38,673 bases of DNA from Pseudomonadales bacterium (lineage in GTDB: Bacteria; Pseudomonadota; Gammaproteobacteria; Pseudomonadales; Azotimanducaceae): NCBI GenBank assembly GCA_029249645.1, contig JAQWWC010000043.1, forward strand, positions 1 through 38,673, read 5' to 3'. Within the stretch, counting starts at the first letter, position 1, and each line of letters begins with the position of its first letter. Below, in pieces: positions 25,646 to 35,464 of the stretch. The notes under the pieces are model-generated. The model had not been told where the DNA came from and ran no database searches. It was given only the letters and a program-made list of their open reading frames with translations. Both the position numbers and the translations under genes were made by a program.

Positions 25646-25683
25646 ATACCGTGCAAGATGTCTTTTGGTTCGGCTGACCGTTT

Positions 25684-26706
25684 TTATTTTGGGAAGGGCA
25701 CCCCAATTCGATGTCCTGATAACCGGACCGACACATTCGTCATGACATCCCAGGGCTCGCCTGGCTCGACGCCTTTGACGATGGCATCAACCGCTCGTAC
25801 CGCTCCATGAATGGCCTGCAACTCATCAAGGCTAAGACGTTGAACCACGCGACTGATTAAAGCCTTGCGCTTCGGCCAAATACGCGCGCCCTGTAGCGCC
25901 GCGTCTAAAGTACTGGCCTGCGATTGCGCTTTGATTCCAATCAACGTGCGAAGCTCTCGAGTCAGGACGCCAGCAACCAGTAAGACCTCGGTGCCTTCAG
26001 CCTGCAGACCATTGAGAACACGCAAACAGCGACCCGCCTTTCCCGCAAGGGCTGCATCCAGCCATTGGTACACATCATAGCGTGCATGATCGCCAACGGT
26101 TGCTTGCACCATCTCAAGACTGATTTCGGCTGCGGGCGCCGACAGAATCAATCGATCAACTTCCTGAACGGCCGCCAACAAGTTGCCTTCCACCCGCGCC
26201 GATAACGCCAAAACGGCATCCCGGGCGATCCGAAAGCCCTTACCTTTAAACCGGTTTTCAATCCACCGCGGCAAATCTTTTGACTCAATCGGCCAGACTT
26301 GAACCAGTACCCCAACAGCCTCAAGCGCCTTAAACCATTTAGACTTCTGAACGGTCGCGTCTGCCTTCGGCAGACTCAAAAGCACGATTAAATCCTCGCC
26401 AACGCTTGCGAGATCCAGAAGCGCCTTCGCCGCCTTTTCTGGCTGTTTTGCCGCGCTCAATCGAACTTCGATCAACTTCTTGTCTGCAAACAACGACAAG
26501 CTATTCGCACTATAATGAAGCTCCTGCCAATCAAACCCTGGCTCAACATGGAACAAATCTCGCTCTACGAAACCTGCTGAACGGGCGTTTAAACGAATCT
26601 GATCACACACTTCCTGACGCAGCAAAGGCTCATCCCCAGAAATTAGATAGACCCTCGCAAGCCCTTTTTTGAGTTCTGCCGCCAACTTTTCGGGATATAT
26701 TTTCAT
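25684..26706 (-). CDS. holA: DNA polymerase III subunit delta
   Basis: HolA is the wrench subunit of the clamp loader and opens the beta sliding clamp. The product has 340 residues, near the E. coli length of 343. MKIYPEKLAAELKKGLARVYLISGDEPLLRQE is the family N-terminus, so the ORF-track start 22 codons upstream is wrong. The AAA+-like fold continues with NSLSLFADKKLIEVRL and VLLLSLPKAD-like strands, and the C-terminal part has DVYQWLDAALAGKAGRCL. It follows lptE by 43 bases on the same strand, the standard leuS-lptE-holA order. Confidence 0.94.
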   Translation of the reverse strand: MKIYPEKLAAELKKGLARVYLISGDEPLLRQEVCDQIRLNARSAGFVERDLFHVEPGFDWQELHYSANSLSLFADKKLIEVRLSAAKQPEKAAKALLDLASVGEDLIVLLSLPKADATVQKSKWFKALEAVGVLVQVWPIESKDLPRWIENRFKGKGFRIARDAVLALSARVEGNLLAAVQEVDRLILSAPAAEISLEMVQATVGDHARYDVYQWLDAALAGKAGRCLRVLNGLQAEGTEVLLVAGVLTRELRTLIGIKAQSQASTLDAALQGARIWPKRKALISRVVQRLSLDELQAIHGAVRAVDAIVKGVEPGEPWDVMTNVSVRLSGHRIGVPFPK

Positions 26707-26749
26707 GGTTGACGCTGCCCGCCCCGCCAGACCATACCCTGTAGCTCGA

Positions 26750-27244
26750 TCACTTTGACTCACCCGCATCAAGCCAAGGCTGCATTCGGTCGCGCAATTG
26801 ACTTGCTAATTCAGCACGCAATTGCACTAGACGAGCCCTTTCCGTTTCGCTTGCAGCAACCAAGCGTTGGTTGTGTCTTGTCAGCTGCGCGTTCGCCGTG
26901 ATGCGCTCGGCATCAACCAGCCGTTCACCCCGCTTGTTCTTCAGCGAAAATATCCATTGCAACGTGACGTCAAACTCGGTCGTCTCATCAAAGGCTGCTG
27001 CCGCAATTGGATACTTTAAGTAAATTTCTTCATGAAGGATTAACGACAACGGGTGCGCGCCCTTCGCCGCCGCCTCGCCTTTCGCCCGCGGCGCTGGCTC
27101 CAGTAAGCGCAACACGTCCGAGTCGATGCCTGCCGAAACCGAAACATCAACACCTTGCAATGACACAGGCGCGCTCAGCTGATAGCCGCAACCTGCAAGC
27201 ATGAACAAGACAATTCCTTGGCAACCCGCCCAGAATATCCGCAT
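26750..27244 (-). CDS. lptE: LPS-assembly lipoprotein LptE
   Basis: LptE is an outer-membrane lipoprotein that plugs the LptD barrel during lipopolysaccharide insertion. The 164-residue product starts with a signal peptide ending in lipobox LAGC (cysteine 19 or so), followed by GYQLSAPVSLQGVDV, the usual LptE beginning. RVDAERITANAQL-like beta-strand segments and AELASQLRDRMQPWLDAG at the end fit the family. The ATG overlaps the leuS stop by one base (TGATG), so translation is coupled. Sequence is poorly conserved in this family; position supports the call. Confidence 0.9.
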   Translation of the reverse strand: MRIFWAGCQGIVLFMLAGCGYQLSAPVSLQGVDVSVSAGIDSDVLRLLEPAPRAKGEAAAKGAHPLSLILHEEIYLKYPIAAAAFDETTEFDVTLQWIFSLKNKRGERLVDAERITANAQLTRHNQRLVAASETERARLVQLRAELASQLRDRMQPWLDAGESK

Positions 27245-29706
27245 CAATTCACCACAAAGTTAATCAATTTTTCAGGCACATAAATGACCTTCCGGATTTG
27301 TTTACCGTCAAAGTACTGCGTCAAGTTGGGTAGCTCTGCCACCTTTTGGCGAATGCTTGATTCATCAATATCTGCCGCAACATCGAGCTTCGCCCGTAAT
27401 TTCCCATTGATCTGAACCACAAGCTCAATGGTGGTTTTAACCAACGCACTATCATCTGTTGCCATCCACTGGGCATGACTCAAATCTTCTCCCGTCAACT
27501 TGCGCCATAAAGCAGTCGAGATATGGGGGGTAATCGGGGATAGAACCAACACAACCGCTTTTAAGGCTTCGCGCAACACAGCGCGAGATTCGCTGGAATG
27601 CCCGTCAAACTTATTAATATGATTCATTAGTGTCATGGCGGCCGCAACAACGGTATTGAACGCCAGCCGGCGGCCGTAATCGTCGAATGCCTTGCTCAGC
27701 GTTTCATGCGTCACTCGCCGAAGCCCTTTATCAAGCTCATCCAGACGCGCAGTGTCAAAGGCATCCGCGGCACCCTCGGCAACGTGGTTTTGCACCGTCG
27801 TCCAAAGCCGAGTCCGGAGCCATTTAAATGCGGACTCTACGCCATTTTCAGACCACTCAAAACTTTGCTCCGGCGGCGCCGCAAACATCATCGCCATTCG
27901 AACTGCATCGGCACCAAACTGATCGAGAAGATGCTGCGGGTCACCGGCGTCGCCAGCGGACTTCGACATCTTACTGCCGTCTTTTAAAACCATTCCGAGC
28001 GCCAAAAGATTCGTAAACGGCTCATTGGTTTGCACAAGCCCCTGGTCTCGCATGACTTTGTGAAAGAAACGCGCATAAAGCAGATGCAGAATTGCATGCT
28101 CCTCGCCCCCCACATAATGATCCACTTGCCCCCAATAGGTCGCCCGATCATCCAGCATCGCAGCGTCAGCATCGCTCGACATAAATCGCGCGTAATACCA
28201 GGAAGACTCCATGAACGTATCAAACGTATCGGTTTCGCGCTCACCAGGCCCGCCACAGTTTGGGCAGGGCACGCTTGACCAGTCAGCCAGGGTCTTAAGT
28301 GGTGAACCAACGCCTTGGAACTGGATATCGGTGGGTAAGACAACGGGTAAATCCTGCTCAGGGACCGGCACAGCGCCACATTGCTCGCAATGGATGAATG
28401 GGATTGGACAACCCCAATAGCGCTGCCGTGAAACCCCCCAGTCTCGCAATCTATAATTGACCCGCCGCGCGCCCAGACCTTTTGCTTCCAAGGCGCCCGT
28501 AATCGCTGAGAAACCCTCATCAAACCCTAAGCCATCGAATTCGCCAGAGTTGATCAATTCATTTTTATCGGTAACGGCTTGATCGAGGATCGAGATGCCG
28601 TCGGGGCCACTCGCTATGACCTGTTTAATCGGCAAGTCATACTTTTTAGCAAACTCCCAATCCCGCTGATCGTGTCCCGGCACGGACATCACGGCCCCCG
28701 AGCCGTATTCCATCAAAACGAAATTTGCGACCCAAACGGGAACGCTTTCGCCAGTGAGTGGATGGGTTGCAACGTACCCAGAATCAATGCCCAGCTTCTC
28801 CATCTTCGCCATTTCAGCTTCAGCAACCTTGACGCGTTGCGCATCTTGGATAAAGGCGTCAATCGCCGGATTCCCGGTTGCCGCGGCCAGCGCAATCGGA
28901 TGCTGCGGCGCAACGGCCAAGTAGGTGACCCCCATTAAGGTATCCGGCCGAGTCGTGTATACCGCAACACCACCAAACTCAGGCATTGGAAACGTAAGCT
29001 CAACGCCTTCTGATCGACCGATCCAGTTCCGCTGCATCGTCTTAATTTTGTCGGGCCAGCCCGGCAGATGATCGAGCTCGCCCAACAACTCTTCAGCGTA
29101 GTCTGTTATTTTGACAAACCACTGAGACAGTTGCCGGCGCTCAACCGGGGCTCCTGAGCGCCAACCTTTACCATCGACTACCTGCTCGTTTGCAAGAACG
29201 GTCTGATCCACTGGATCCCAATTCACCAACGCCGCTTTTTTATAAACGAGCCCCTGCTCATACATTTTGGTGAAAAACCACTGCTCCCAGCGATAATATT
29301 CCGGATCACAGGTTGCAAACTCCCGAGACCAATCGTACGCCAGTCCCAGCCGCTGCATTTGGGTTTTCATGTGCGCAATGTTTTTTCGAGTCCAATCGGA
29401 CGGTGGGACCTGATGCTTAATCGCCGCGTTCTCCGCCGGCAAGCCAAACGCATCCCAACCCATGGGCTGCAGAACCTGTTTGCCATTGAGCCGTTGAAAG
29501 CGAGCAATCACATCACCCAGTGTATAGGTGCGAACGTGACCCATATGGAGCTGCCCGCTGGGATAAGGGAACATCGCCAAACAGTAAAACTTTTCCTGAC
29601 CGACTTGCTCTGAGACTTTATAAGTCTCCTGCGACTGCCAATTCGCCTGTTCAGCGGCCTCCAGGACCTGCGGATCATACGCGTCCGGTACATCTTGCCA
29701 AGCCAT
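27244..29706 (-). CDS. leuS: Leucyl-tRNA synthetase
   Basis: LeuS is the class Ia synthetase that charges tRNA-Leu. The product has 820 residues against 860 in E. coli. The HIGH box is HMGH near residue 55 ([20 protein letters not shown]), the KMSKS loop [10 protein letters not shown] near 575. The editing domain shows [17 protein letters not shown], and a zinc-type motif [19 protein letters not shown] with CPNCGG is present. The C-terminal [15 protein letters not shown] is standard. The ATG has AGGTGA eight bases upstream and is preferred over the GTG two codons earlier. It is followed directly by lptE and holA. Confidence 0.98.
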   Translation of the reverse strand: MAWQDVPDAYDPQVLEAAEQANWQSQETYKVSEQVGQEKFYCLAMFPYPSGQLHMGHVRTYTLGDVIARFQRLNGKQVLQPMGWDAFGLPAENAAIKHQVPPSDWTRKNIAHMKTQMQRLGLAYDWSREFATCDPEYYRWEQWFFTKMYEQGLVYKKAALVNWDPVDQTVLANEQVVDGKGWRSGAPVERRQLSQWFVKITDYAEELLGELDHLPGWPDKIKTMQRNWIGRSEGVELTFPMPEFGGVAVYTTRPDTLMGVTYLAVAPQHPIALAAATGNPAIDAFIQDAQRVKVAEAEMAKMEKLGIDSGYVATHPLTGESVPVWVANFVLMEYGSGAVMSVPGHDQRDWEFAKKYDLPIKQVIASGPDGISILDQAVTDKNELINSGEFDGLGFDEGFSAITGALEAKGLGARRVNYRLRDWGVSRQRYWGCPIPFIHCEQCGAVPVPEQDLPVVLPTDIQFQGVGSPLKTLADWSSVPCPNCGGPGERETDTFDTFMESSWYYARFMSSDADAAMLDDRATYWGQVDHYVGGEEHAILHLLYARFFHKVMRDQGLVQTNEPFTNLLALGMVLKDGSKMSKSAGDAGDPQHLLDQFGADAVRMAMMFAAPPEQSFEWSENGVESAFKWLRTRLWTTVQNHVAEGAADAFDTARLDELDKGLRRVTHETLSKAFDDYGRRLAFNTVVAAAMTLMNHINKFDGHSSESRAVLREALKAVVLVLSPITPHISTALWRKLTGEDLSHAQWMATDDSALVKTTIELVVQINGKLRAKLDVAADIDESSIRQKVAELPNLTQYFDGKQIRKVIYVPEKLINFVVN

Positions 29707-29773
29707 AGTCACTCACCTATTCAATGAGTTGGTATTCTACCTTACGCGCCAGAGCCTCGGCGAGCCTTGACGC

Positions 29774-31294
29774 TTAAAGTCGGTTCCGAATCAGCGCCGC
29801 GATCATCATCCCAAAAAACAACGCAATGATCGGCGGTTGTCCAAACCGACTATAGGGGGTCTGGCCCGTATAGAGCGGGACCGATTGCACCATCACGCCA
29901 GGTTCATTTTTCGGCAACCGGGCCAGCACGTCACCCTTGTGCGAGATCAACGCGGTTACCCCATTATTGGTCACTCGAACGACCGAACGCGCAAGCTCGG
30001 ACGCGCGCATTGCTGCAATCTGCAAATGCTGCTCTGGCCCAATTGATGCGCCAAACCAGGTATCGTTGCTAACAGTGACTAAAAGCGCCGGATCCTGCGC
30101 CGTACCCCGTACGAGCTCTGCATCGGTAATTTCATAGCAAATCGATAGAGACAACTCATGCGAGCCAAGCCGAATGGGCGCCTGCACGGCAGGACCCGGC
30201 TGATTCCGAGACATCGGCAGATCAAAAAACTGGATCAACCCGCGCAAAACAGACGCCATCGGGACAAACTCACCAAACGGCACGAGATGTCGTTTTAAGT
30301 AGCGACCCTCGGCAAGACCTAGACCTTGCACCGTATTGTAGTAGCCGGTTTCATCCGCCATCGGCAAGCCAACGATCAGGCCAACCCCCGCCTCATCGGC
30401 CCAATCTTTCAGCCGCTTTAAGGATGCTTGTCCCTGGTGAGCAAACCGGGTGAAAGAGGCTTCCGACCAAACCACCAATTCAACTTCCGGCAAATCAGCC
30501 ATGAGCCGAGTATGGGCATTCAAATTACTCATGAACTGACCCGGTTGCCACTTCGTGTGCTGATCAAGGTTCGCTTGAATCCCAGCAACCTTGAGGCTGC
30601 CCGCTCGATCAACAAATTCAAGGCTGCCAACGCTGAGAGACAGAACGAATAAACTCGTCACAACAAACGGTAGCCATTGATTCGGAGCGCGCCACTGTCG
30701 AACCAGGAGCTCAGCAAGAAGCACCACGACGAAGCCAACCAGCAACACCCCGCCAATAGGTGCCCAATGCCCCGCCCAGGTCTCTGTGTGGCCATAACCG
30801 ACATAAAGCCAGGGAAAGCCCGTCAGGAACCAACCCCGAAACCACTCACCCAGAACCCAGGTCATTGCCAACCAAGGCGCATTAGGCCACCCGCCTCGCA
30901 CGCGCAAGTAAGATAGCAAATACCCTTGGGGTATAAAGGTCAAAGACCAAAGTAAGATAAACGCCCCAGTTAGACCGCCCGCCAGCAGGCTCGAGGCACC
31001 GCCATAGGTATGAATACTAACGTAGATCCAAGCAACGCCTGAGCCGAAGAGTCCCAAGGCAAAGCCGTAGTGAAGTGCAGCAAGTCGGTGCCCTCTAAAG
31101 TCTGCGCTGACCACGCAAAATGTCACCAAGCTAATCAAAGACAGCGGCCAGTATCCGAAGGGTGCAAAACTGCCAACCAGCAAACCGCCCGCGAGCACAC
31201 AAATGAGCCAAGCGGTCTTAAATCCGAGACTCGCCAACTTAATCTGTGCTGCGACGAGCAACCTGGAGCAAATGAATTCTCCGGTTGTCCGCAT
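29774..31294 (-). CDS. lnt: Apolipoprotein N-acyltransferase
   Basis: Lnt adds the third acyl chain to the N-terminal cysteine of lipoproteins in the inner membrane. The N-terminal half has about six transmembrane helices (FGSGVAWIYVSIHTYGG is a family landmark), and the C-terminal half is a periplasmic nitrilase-like domain with VVWSEASFTRF, KRHLVPFGEFVP and catalytic SICYEITDAEL. The start is uncertain: the ATG used here overlaps corC by 56 bases, and an in-frame TTG just past the corC stop would give an N-terminus like that of E. coli. The ORF-track start is still further upstream. Length is about 490-507 residues. It ends the phoH-ybeY-corC-lnt operon. Confidence 0.94.
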   Translation of the reverse strand: MRTTGEFICSRLLVAAQIKLASLGFKTAWLICVLAGGLLVGSFAPFGYWPLSLISLVTFCVVSADFRGHRLAALHYGFALGLFGSGVAWIYVSIHTYGGASSLLAGGLTGAFILLWSLTFIPQGYLLSYLRVRGGWPNAPWLAMTWVLGEWFRGWFLTGFPWLYVGYGHTETWAGHWAPIGGVLLVGFVVVLLAELLVRQWRAPNQWLPFVVTSLFVLSLSVGSLEFVDRAGSLKVAGIQANLDQHTKWQPGQFMSNLNAHTRLMADLPEVELVVWSEASFTRFAHQGQASLKRLKDWADEAGVGLIVGLPMADETGYYNTVQGLGLAEGRYLKRHLVPFGEFVPMASVLRGLIQFFDLPMSRNQPGPAVQAPIRLGSHELSLSICYEITDAELVRGTAQDPALLVTVSNDTWFGASIGPEQHLQIAAMRASELARSVVRVTNNGVTALISHKGDVLARLPKNEPGVMVQSVPLYTGQTPYSRFGQPPIIALFFGMMIAALIRNRL

Positions 31295-32084
31295 TGAGCA
31301 CTCTGAACTCAAAGCCTTCGATGACCACCTGATCATCACGGTTCGGAAGACGGCCGATTCGATTCATCATCAAGCCACCGATCGTATCAAACTCATCGTC
31401 ATCAAATTTACTACCGAAAGCACGATTAAAATCCTCGATGGTAGTCAACGCTTTGACGGTGTAGGTGCCATCGACATGCTGCTTGATGAAATCGTCTTCA
31501 TCATAATCAAACTCATCTTCAATATCGCCGACGATTTGCTCGAGTACATCCTCAATAGTAATAATTCCACTCATGCTGCCGTATTCATCATAAACAACCG
31601 CGAGGTGATTTCGATTGGCTTTAAATTCTTGGAGCAGCACATTCAGGCGTTTACTCTCTGGGATACCCGGAGACCGCCTCAAAAGATCGCGAAGATTAAA
31701 TCGTTCGGAGCGGTCGGGATGCGCCAAGAACAGCATGTCTTTTGCCAGCAAAACGCCCAGCACATCATCATTACCATCGCCCAGAACCGGAAATCGAGAG
31801 TGCCCACTTTCAATCACCCCAGTCAGGATTTCGCCGGCGGTTTGGTCAATCCTGAAAAAAACCACCTGAGATCTTGGCACCATAATCTCACGGGCTTTTA
31901 AATCAGAGACGGTCAGCGCGCCTTCAATAATGGACAGCGCTTCGGCATCCAGCAATTCTCGTTGCTCGGAGGCCCGCAGCACTTCAAGCAGCTCGGCTCG
32001 ACTGCTGGGCTCACCGGTCAACGCCATCGATAAGCGTTCCAACCAAGAGCGGCTTTTTTCAGATTTCGAGTCGCTTTCACTCAT
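31239..32084 (-). CDS. corC: CorC/HlyC family CBS-domain protein
   Basis: The 281-residue protein has no transmembrane segment. The N-terminus WLERLSMALTGEPSSRAELLEVL is typical, followed by two CBS domains (REIMVPRSQVVFF to about 190) and a CorC/HlyC domain with DGTYTVKALTTIEDFNRAFG and DEFDTIGGLMMNRIGRLPNRDD. Family members take part in magnesium and cobalt homeostasis; the acidic patch YDEDDF before the last domain is usual. The start lies inside the end of ybeY (8-base overlap), typical of this operon. Confidence 0.95.
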   Translation of the reverse strand: MSESDSKSEKSRSWLERLSMALTGEPSSRAELLEVLRASEQRELLDAEALSIIEGALTVSDLKAREIMVPRSQVVFFRIDQTAGEILTGVIESGHSRFPVLGDGNDDVLGVLLAKDMLFLAHPDRSERFNLRDLLRRSPGIPESKRLNVLLQEFKANRNHLAVVYDEYGSMSGIITIEDVLEQIVGDIEDEFDYDEDDFIKQHVDGTYTVKALTTIEDFNRAFGSKFDDDEFDTIGGLMMNRIGRLPNRDDQVVIEGFEFRVLNADNRRIHLLQVARRSTD

Positions 32085-32577
32085 CGACAGTCACCTCATA
32101 CGGATCTTGAACGCCTACTTCTTTTAGCACGGCCACTTCTAGCGATTCCATTGTCACTGCGTCGGCTTCGATTTCGTGATCATACCCAATCAGGTGCAGA
32201 ATGCCATGCAAGACTAAGTGTAAAAAATGATCCGATACCGTTTTACCTTGCTCTGCCGCCTCATCCACCAAACACGCCCCGCAAATCACCAAATCGCCGA
32301 GATCTAGGCAGCGCACTTCATCCAGCATATTGGTTGTAAACGACAACACATTAGTCGGGTAATCCCGACCTCGATAACTTTGGTTTAACGCACGCGATTC
32401 AGCGGGATCAACAAATCGGATACAAACACTGAGAAGTTGGGCCTGCGACGGATTCGAAGCCAAGGTTTGTTGCCAAATCGAGTCCATCATCCTTTGAATC
32501 AGAGGCATCACAGCATCACCGGAAATACCCGCCGGACAAAGGTCACTTTGCTGAAAATCGATTTGAAGGGGCATCAT
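32077..32577 (-). CDS. ybeY: Endoribonuclease YbeY (rRNA maturation)
   Basis: YbeY is a zinc-dependent single-strand endoribonuclease acting in 16S rRNA maturation and ribosome quality control. The metal motif HLVLHGILHLIGYDH (H-x3-H-x5-H) is complete, and RALNQSYRGRDYPTNVLSF is the family signature. Length is 166 residues from the first ATG; the ORF track uses a TTG four codons upstream. There is no clear ribosome binding site for either, so the start may be off by a few residues. It lies between phoH and corC. Confidence 0.95.
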   Translation of the reverse strand: MMPLQIDFQQSDLCPAGISGDAVMPLIQRMMDSIWQQTLASNPSQAQLLSVCIRFVDPAESRALNQSYRGRDYPTNVLSFTTNMLDEVRCLDLGDLVICGACLVDEAAEQGKTVSDHFLHLVLHGILHLIGYDHEIEADAVTMESLEVAVLKEVGVQDPYEVTVDE

Positions 32578-32597
32578 GCTTTGAACCAAACTGCGAT

Positions 32598-33593
32598 TTA
32601 ATCGCGATCTTCAAAGGCTTGATACGCTTCGACAATCCTTTGCACCAACGGATGTCGCACAACGTCTCGAGACGAAAAGTGCGTAAAGGATAAGCCTTTG
32701 ACACCATCTAGCACCCGCATCACATGTTTGAGCCCAGACTGGGTTCGAGGCGGTAGATCCACCTGCGTCACATCTCCTGTGACCACCACGGTCGAGCCAA
32801 AGCCAATCCGGGTCAAGAACATTTTCATTTGTTCAACAGTTGTATTCTGGCTTTCGTCCAGAATAATAAAAGAATCATTTAGGGTTCTGCCGCGCATATA
32901 AGCCAGCGGCGCAACTTCAATGAAGCCCTTCTCAATTAACTTCTCAACCCGCTCAAAACCGAATAATTCGTAGAGCGCGTCGTACAAGGGCCTGAGGTAG
33001 GGGTCAATCTTTTGGCTCAAGTCGCCCGGCAGAAAGCCTAACTTCTCACCCGCCTCAACTGCCGGCCGGACCAGCAATATCCGTCCTACCCGTTCTTGCT
33101 CAAAAGCCTCGACAGCACATGCCACGGCCAAAAAAGTCTTTCCTGTTCCTGCCGGCCCGATCCCAAAATTAATGTCGTGCGTCCGGATAGCACTTACATA
33201 TACATTCTGATTATCCCCTCGGGGTTTGATCGATTTCTTGCGAGTCTTGATCAGTTGAACGGATGCGTCTTGGCCATCTGTAATCGCCTCAATACCCGAC
33301 TCCTGTAGAAACAAATGAAGCGTTTCGGGACTCAGTTCGCCGCCATTGACCACTTCTCGATACAACTGCCTTAGCAGCTCGAGGCAGGCGCCCACCGTTT
33401 TCTTATCTCCTTGAATCTCGAATTCGTGTCCACGATTCTTAATTTTGACATCTAAGCGAGATTCAATCTGTCTAAGATTTTTATCGAAAGGCCCGCACAG
33501 AGCGGACAAATGATCGGAATTGTTGGGCTCAAGCTTAATGACTTTCTTAACGCGAGCATCAACATTGGAACCTGGAACCGGTTGAATACTCAA
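32598..33593 (-). CDS. phoH: PhoH-like ATPase
   Basis: This cytoplasmic P-loop ATPase of the PhoH/YbeZ family has 331 residues. Walker A is [15 protein letters not shown], Walker [21 protein letters not shown], then [12 protein letters not shown] and the C-terminal [20 protein letters not shown]. An N-terminal KH-like region ([32 protein letters not shown]) precedes the ATPase. It starts with TTG, overlapping the miaB stop by four bases (TTGA). It usually works with YbeY, encoded next to it. Confidence 0.95.
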   Translation of the reverse strand: MSIQPVPGSNVDARVKKVIKLEPNNSDHLSALCGPFDKNLRQIESRLDVKIKNRGHEFEIQGDKKTVGACLELLRQLYREVVNGGELSPETLHLFLQESGIEAITDGQDASVQLIKTRKKSIKPRGDNQNVYVSAIRTHDINFGIGPAGTGKTFLAVACAVEAFEQERVGRILLVRPAVEAGEKLGFLPGDLSQKIDPYLRPLYDALYELFGFERVEKLIEKGFIEVAPLAYMRGRTLNDSFIILDESQNTTVEQMKMFLTRIGFGSTVVVTGDVTQVDLPPRTQSGLKHVMRVLDGVKGLSFTHFSSRDVVRHPLVQRIVEAYQAFEDRD

Positions 33594-35005
33594 CGGATCG
33601 CACCTGTATCAACCGCACTGACCCAATCTCCTCGAAGGGAGTTAGGTAAGGCCTCAGTCACATTGATCCGGCTGAACCCACCAATAAGCGCCGCATCATC
33701 CGATCTAAAATTCACGACACGATTATTTTCAGTTCGCCCTTGCAGCTGCCCTGGGTCTTTCTTGGCCACTCCCGTGACCAGAACGACTTGTTCCGTGCCC
33801 ACCATGCGCCGGCTAATTAGCATGGCATGCTGCAGAATCCGAGTTTGCAGTGCACTCAATCGTTCCTTTTTAACACCCATCGGGGTCTCATCTGGCAGCT
33901 CTGCCGCAGGCGTTCCCGGTCGGGCACTAAAAATAAAGCTAAAGGAGTGATCAAAACCCAGCTCTTCTATGAGGCCCATGGTGGCTGCGAAATCCTCATC
34001 GGTTTCTCCCGGGAAACCAATTATAAAGTCTGAGGACAAACTGATATCAGGCCGTATCGCTCTCAGTCGTCGTATCTTGGATTTGTATTCCAAGATCGTG
34101 TGACCCCGCTTCATGCGGGCCAGGATACGATCTGAGCCACTTTGAACCGGCAAATGCAGGTGACTGACCAATTCTGGCACCTCAGCGTAGAGGTCAATTA
34201 GGCTGTCAGTAAATTCCATCGGATGTGAGGTTGTATAGCGGATCCGATCGATCCCGGGGATCTGCGCGACGGTTGCAATCAAATAAGCCAAATCCGCATA
34301 TTGATCGCCTTCCAGCTTGCCTCGATAGGCGTTGACGTTTTGACCCAGCAAATTGACTTCGCGCACCCCTTTTTCTGCAAGCTGAACGACTTCTCGAACG
34401 ACATCAACCAAAGGGCGACTGACCTCCTCACCCCGTGTGTAAGGCACAACGCAAAATGTGCAGTATTTACTACAGCCTTCCATGATCGAAACAAACGCGC
34501 TTGGTCCGTCGACAGAGGGTTCAGGTAGCCGGTCGAATTTTTCAATCTCTGGGAAGCTCACATCGACCACAGCTTGCGCGCTATCTCTCTGCGTCTTCAG
34601 CATCGCTGGCAGGCGATGGAGCGTCTGCGGTCCAAAGATTAAATCAACATAGGGTGCTCTGCCCTGGATCGCTTGTCCTTCTTGACTGGCAACACAACCG
34701 CCAACCCCAATTTTCAAAGACGGCTTAGCCTCCTTGAGTTTTTTCCATCGGCCCAATTGATGGAAGACTTTTTCCTGAGCCTTCTCTCGAATCGAGCAGG
34801 TATTCAGCAATAATAAGTCAGCTTCGGCCTCAACGTCAGTGAGCACGTACCCATCGGTTGCGCCCAACAAATCGGCCATTTTAGAGGAATCGTATTCGTT
34901 CATCTGACAGCCATGGGTCTTGATAAATAATTTGGGTTGAAGGCTCAAAGTCTGACACCGCGCTTGATTAGGAACCGCATTATATTCCGGACGGTCTCGA
35001 ACCAC
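33590..35005 (-). CDS. miaB: tRNA-2-methylthio-N6-dimethylallyladenosine synthase
   Basis: MiaB is a radical-SAM methylthiotransferase that modifies A37 of tRNAs reading UNN codons. The N-terminal cluster cysteines are in [30 protein letters not shown] and [10 protein letters not shown]. The radical-SAM motif is CSKYCTFC, and a C-terminal TRAM domain ([21 protein letters not shown]) is present. Length is 471 residues. The ORF starts at a GTG with AAGGCG upstream; a TTG some 20 codons later (before [12 protein letters not shown]) would give the E. coli-like N-terminus. It heads the operon with phoH. Confidence 0.97.
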   Translation of the reverse strand: MVRDRPEYNAVPNQARCQTLSLQPKLFIKTHGCQMNEYDSSKMADLLGATDGYVLTDVEAEADLLLLNTCSIREKAQEKVFHQLGRWKKLKEAKPSLKIGVGGCVASQEGQAIQGRAPYVDLIFGPQTLHRLPAMLKTQRDSAQAVVDVSFPEIEKFDRLPEPSVDGPSAFVSIMEGCSKYCTFCVVPYTRGEEVSRPLVDVVREVVQLAEKGVREVNLLGQNVNAYRGKLEGDQYADLAYLIATVAQIPGIDRIRYTTSHPMEFTDSLIDLYAEVPELVSHLHLPVQSGSDRILARMKRGHTILEYKSKIRRLRAIRPDISLSSDFIIGFPGETDEDFAATMGLIEELGFDHSFSFIFSARPGTPAAELPDETPMGVKKERLSALQTRILQHAMLISRRMVGTEQVVLVTGVAKKDPGQLQGRTENNRVVNFRSDDAALIGGFSRINVTEALPNSLRGDWVSAVDTGAIR

Positions 35006-35033
35006 TAGCGCCTTTAAAAATCACTTGTCAGAC

Positions 35034-35063
35034 CTGATATTTCCCCTAGGTTCGCGTTATACT
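35034..35063 (+). promoter_or_regulatory. Candidate promoter of the DUF1820 gene
   Basis: CTGATA and TATACT spaced by 18 bases match the -35 and -10 boxes at four and five positions. It lies in the divergent gap between miaB and the DUF1820 gene. Confidence 0.4.
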
Positions 35064-35122
35064 GACCCCGCACAAGCCTTGCTTTACACGACCGGTCTAT
35101 TGAAATATTGAGCATTCAAACT

Positions 35123-35455
35123 ATGCCTAGCTTCCCCACGTACAAAGTCATTTTCTATAATCAGGGGCAGATTTTCGAAATCTTTGCTCGCCAAATCTAC
35201 CAATCGGACCTTTATGGTTTTATTGAGATTGAGGAACTGGTTTTTGGGGAACGCTCCGGTATGTTGGTCGATCCCAGTGAAGAAAAGTTAAAGGCCGAAT
35301 TTGATGGCGTAAAACGCAGCTACCTACCCATGCACTCAATCGTCCGAATCGACGAGGTTGCTAAAGAAGGGGTCGGTAAAATCTCCGAGGCTAAGGGCAA
35401 TATTGCGCCCTTCCCGATGCCCGCCTTCAATCCCAAAGGCAGTGGCAAAGACTAA
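35123..35455 (+). CDS. DUF1820 family protein
   Basis: This small cytoplasmic protein of 110 residues belongs to DUF1820, a family known mainly from Gammaproteobacteria. YKVIFYNQGQIFEIFARQIYQSDLYGFIEIEELVFG and the later YLPMHSIVRIDEV are the family landmarks. Function is unknown. The first in-frame ATG gives the expected length; the ORF track uses a TTG five codons earlier. It diverges from miaB, as in many relatives, and the acyl-CoA synthetase starts ten bases after its stop, so the two may be co-transcribed. Confidence 0.9.
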   Translation: MPSFPTYKVIFYNQGQIFEIFARQIYQSDLYGFIEIEELVFGERSGMLVDPSEEKLKAEFDGVKRSYLPMHSIVRIDEVAKEGVGKISEAKGNIAPFPMPAFNPKGSGKD

Positions 35456-35464
35456 TTTCGATCG

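Noticed and set aside
25646-25683. T-rich stretch between the convergent phosphatase and holA genes as terminator
   Set aside because: Only a 3-bp stem (CGG-CTGA-CCG) precedes the T-run; too weak to support a call.
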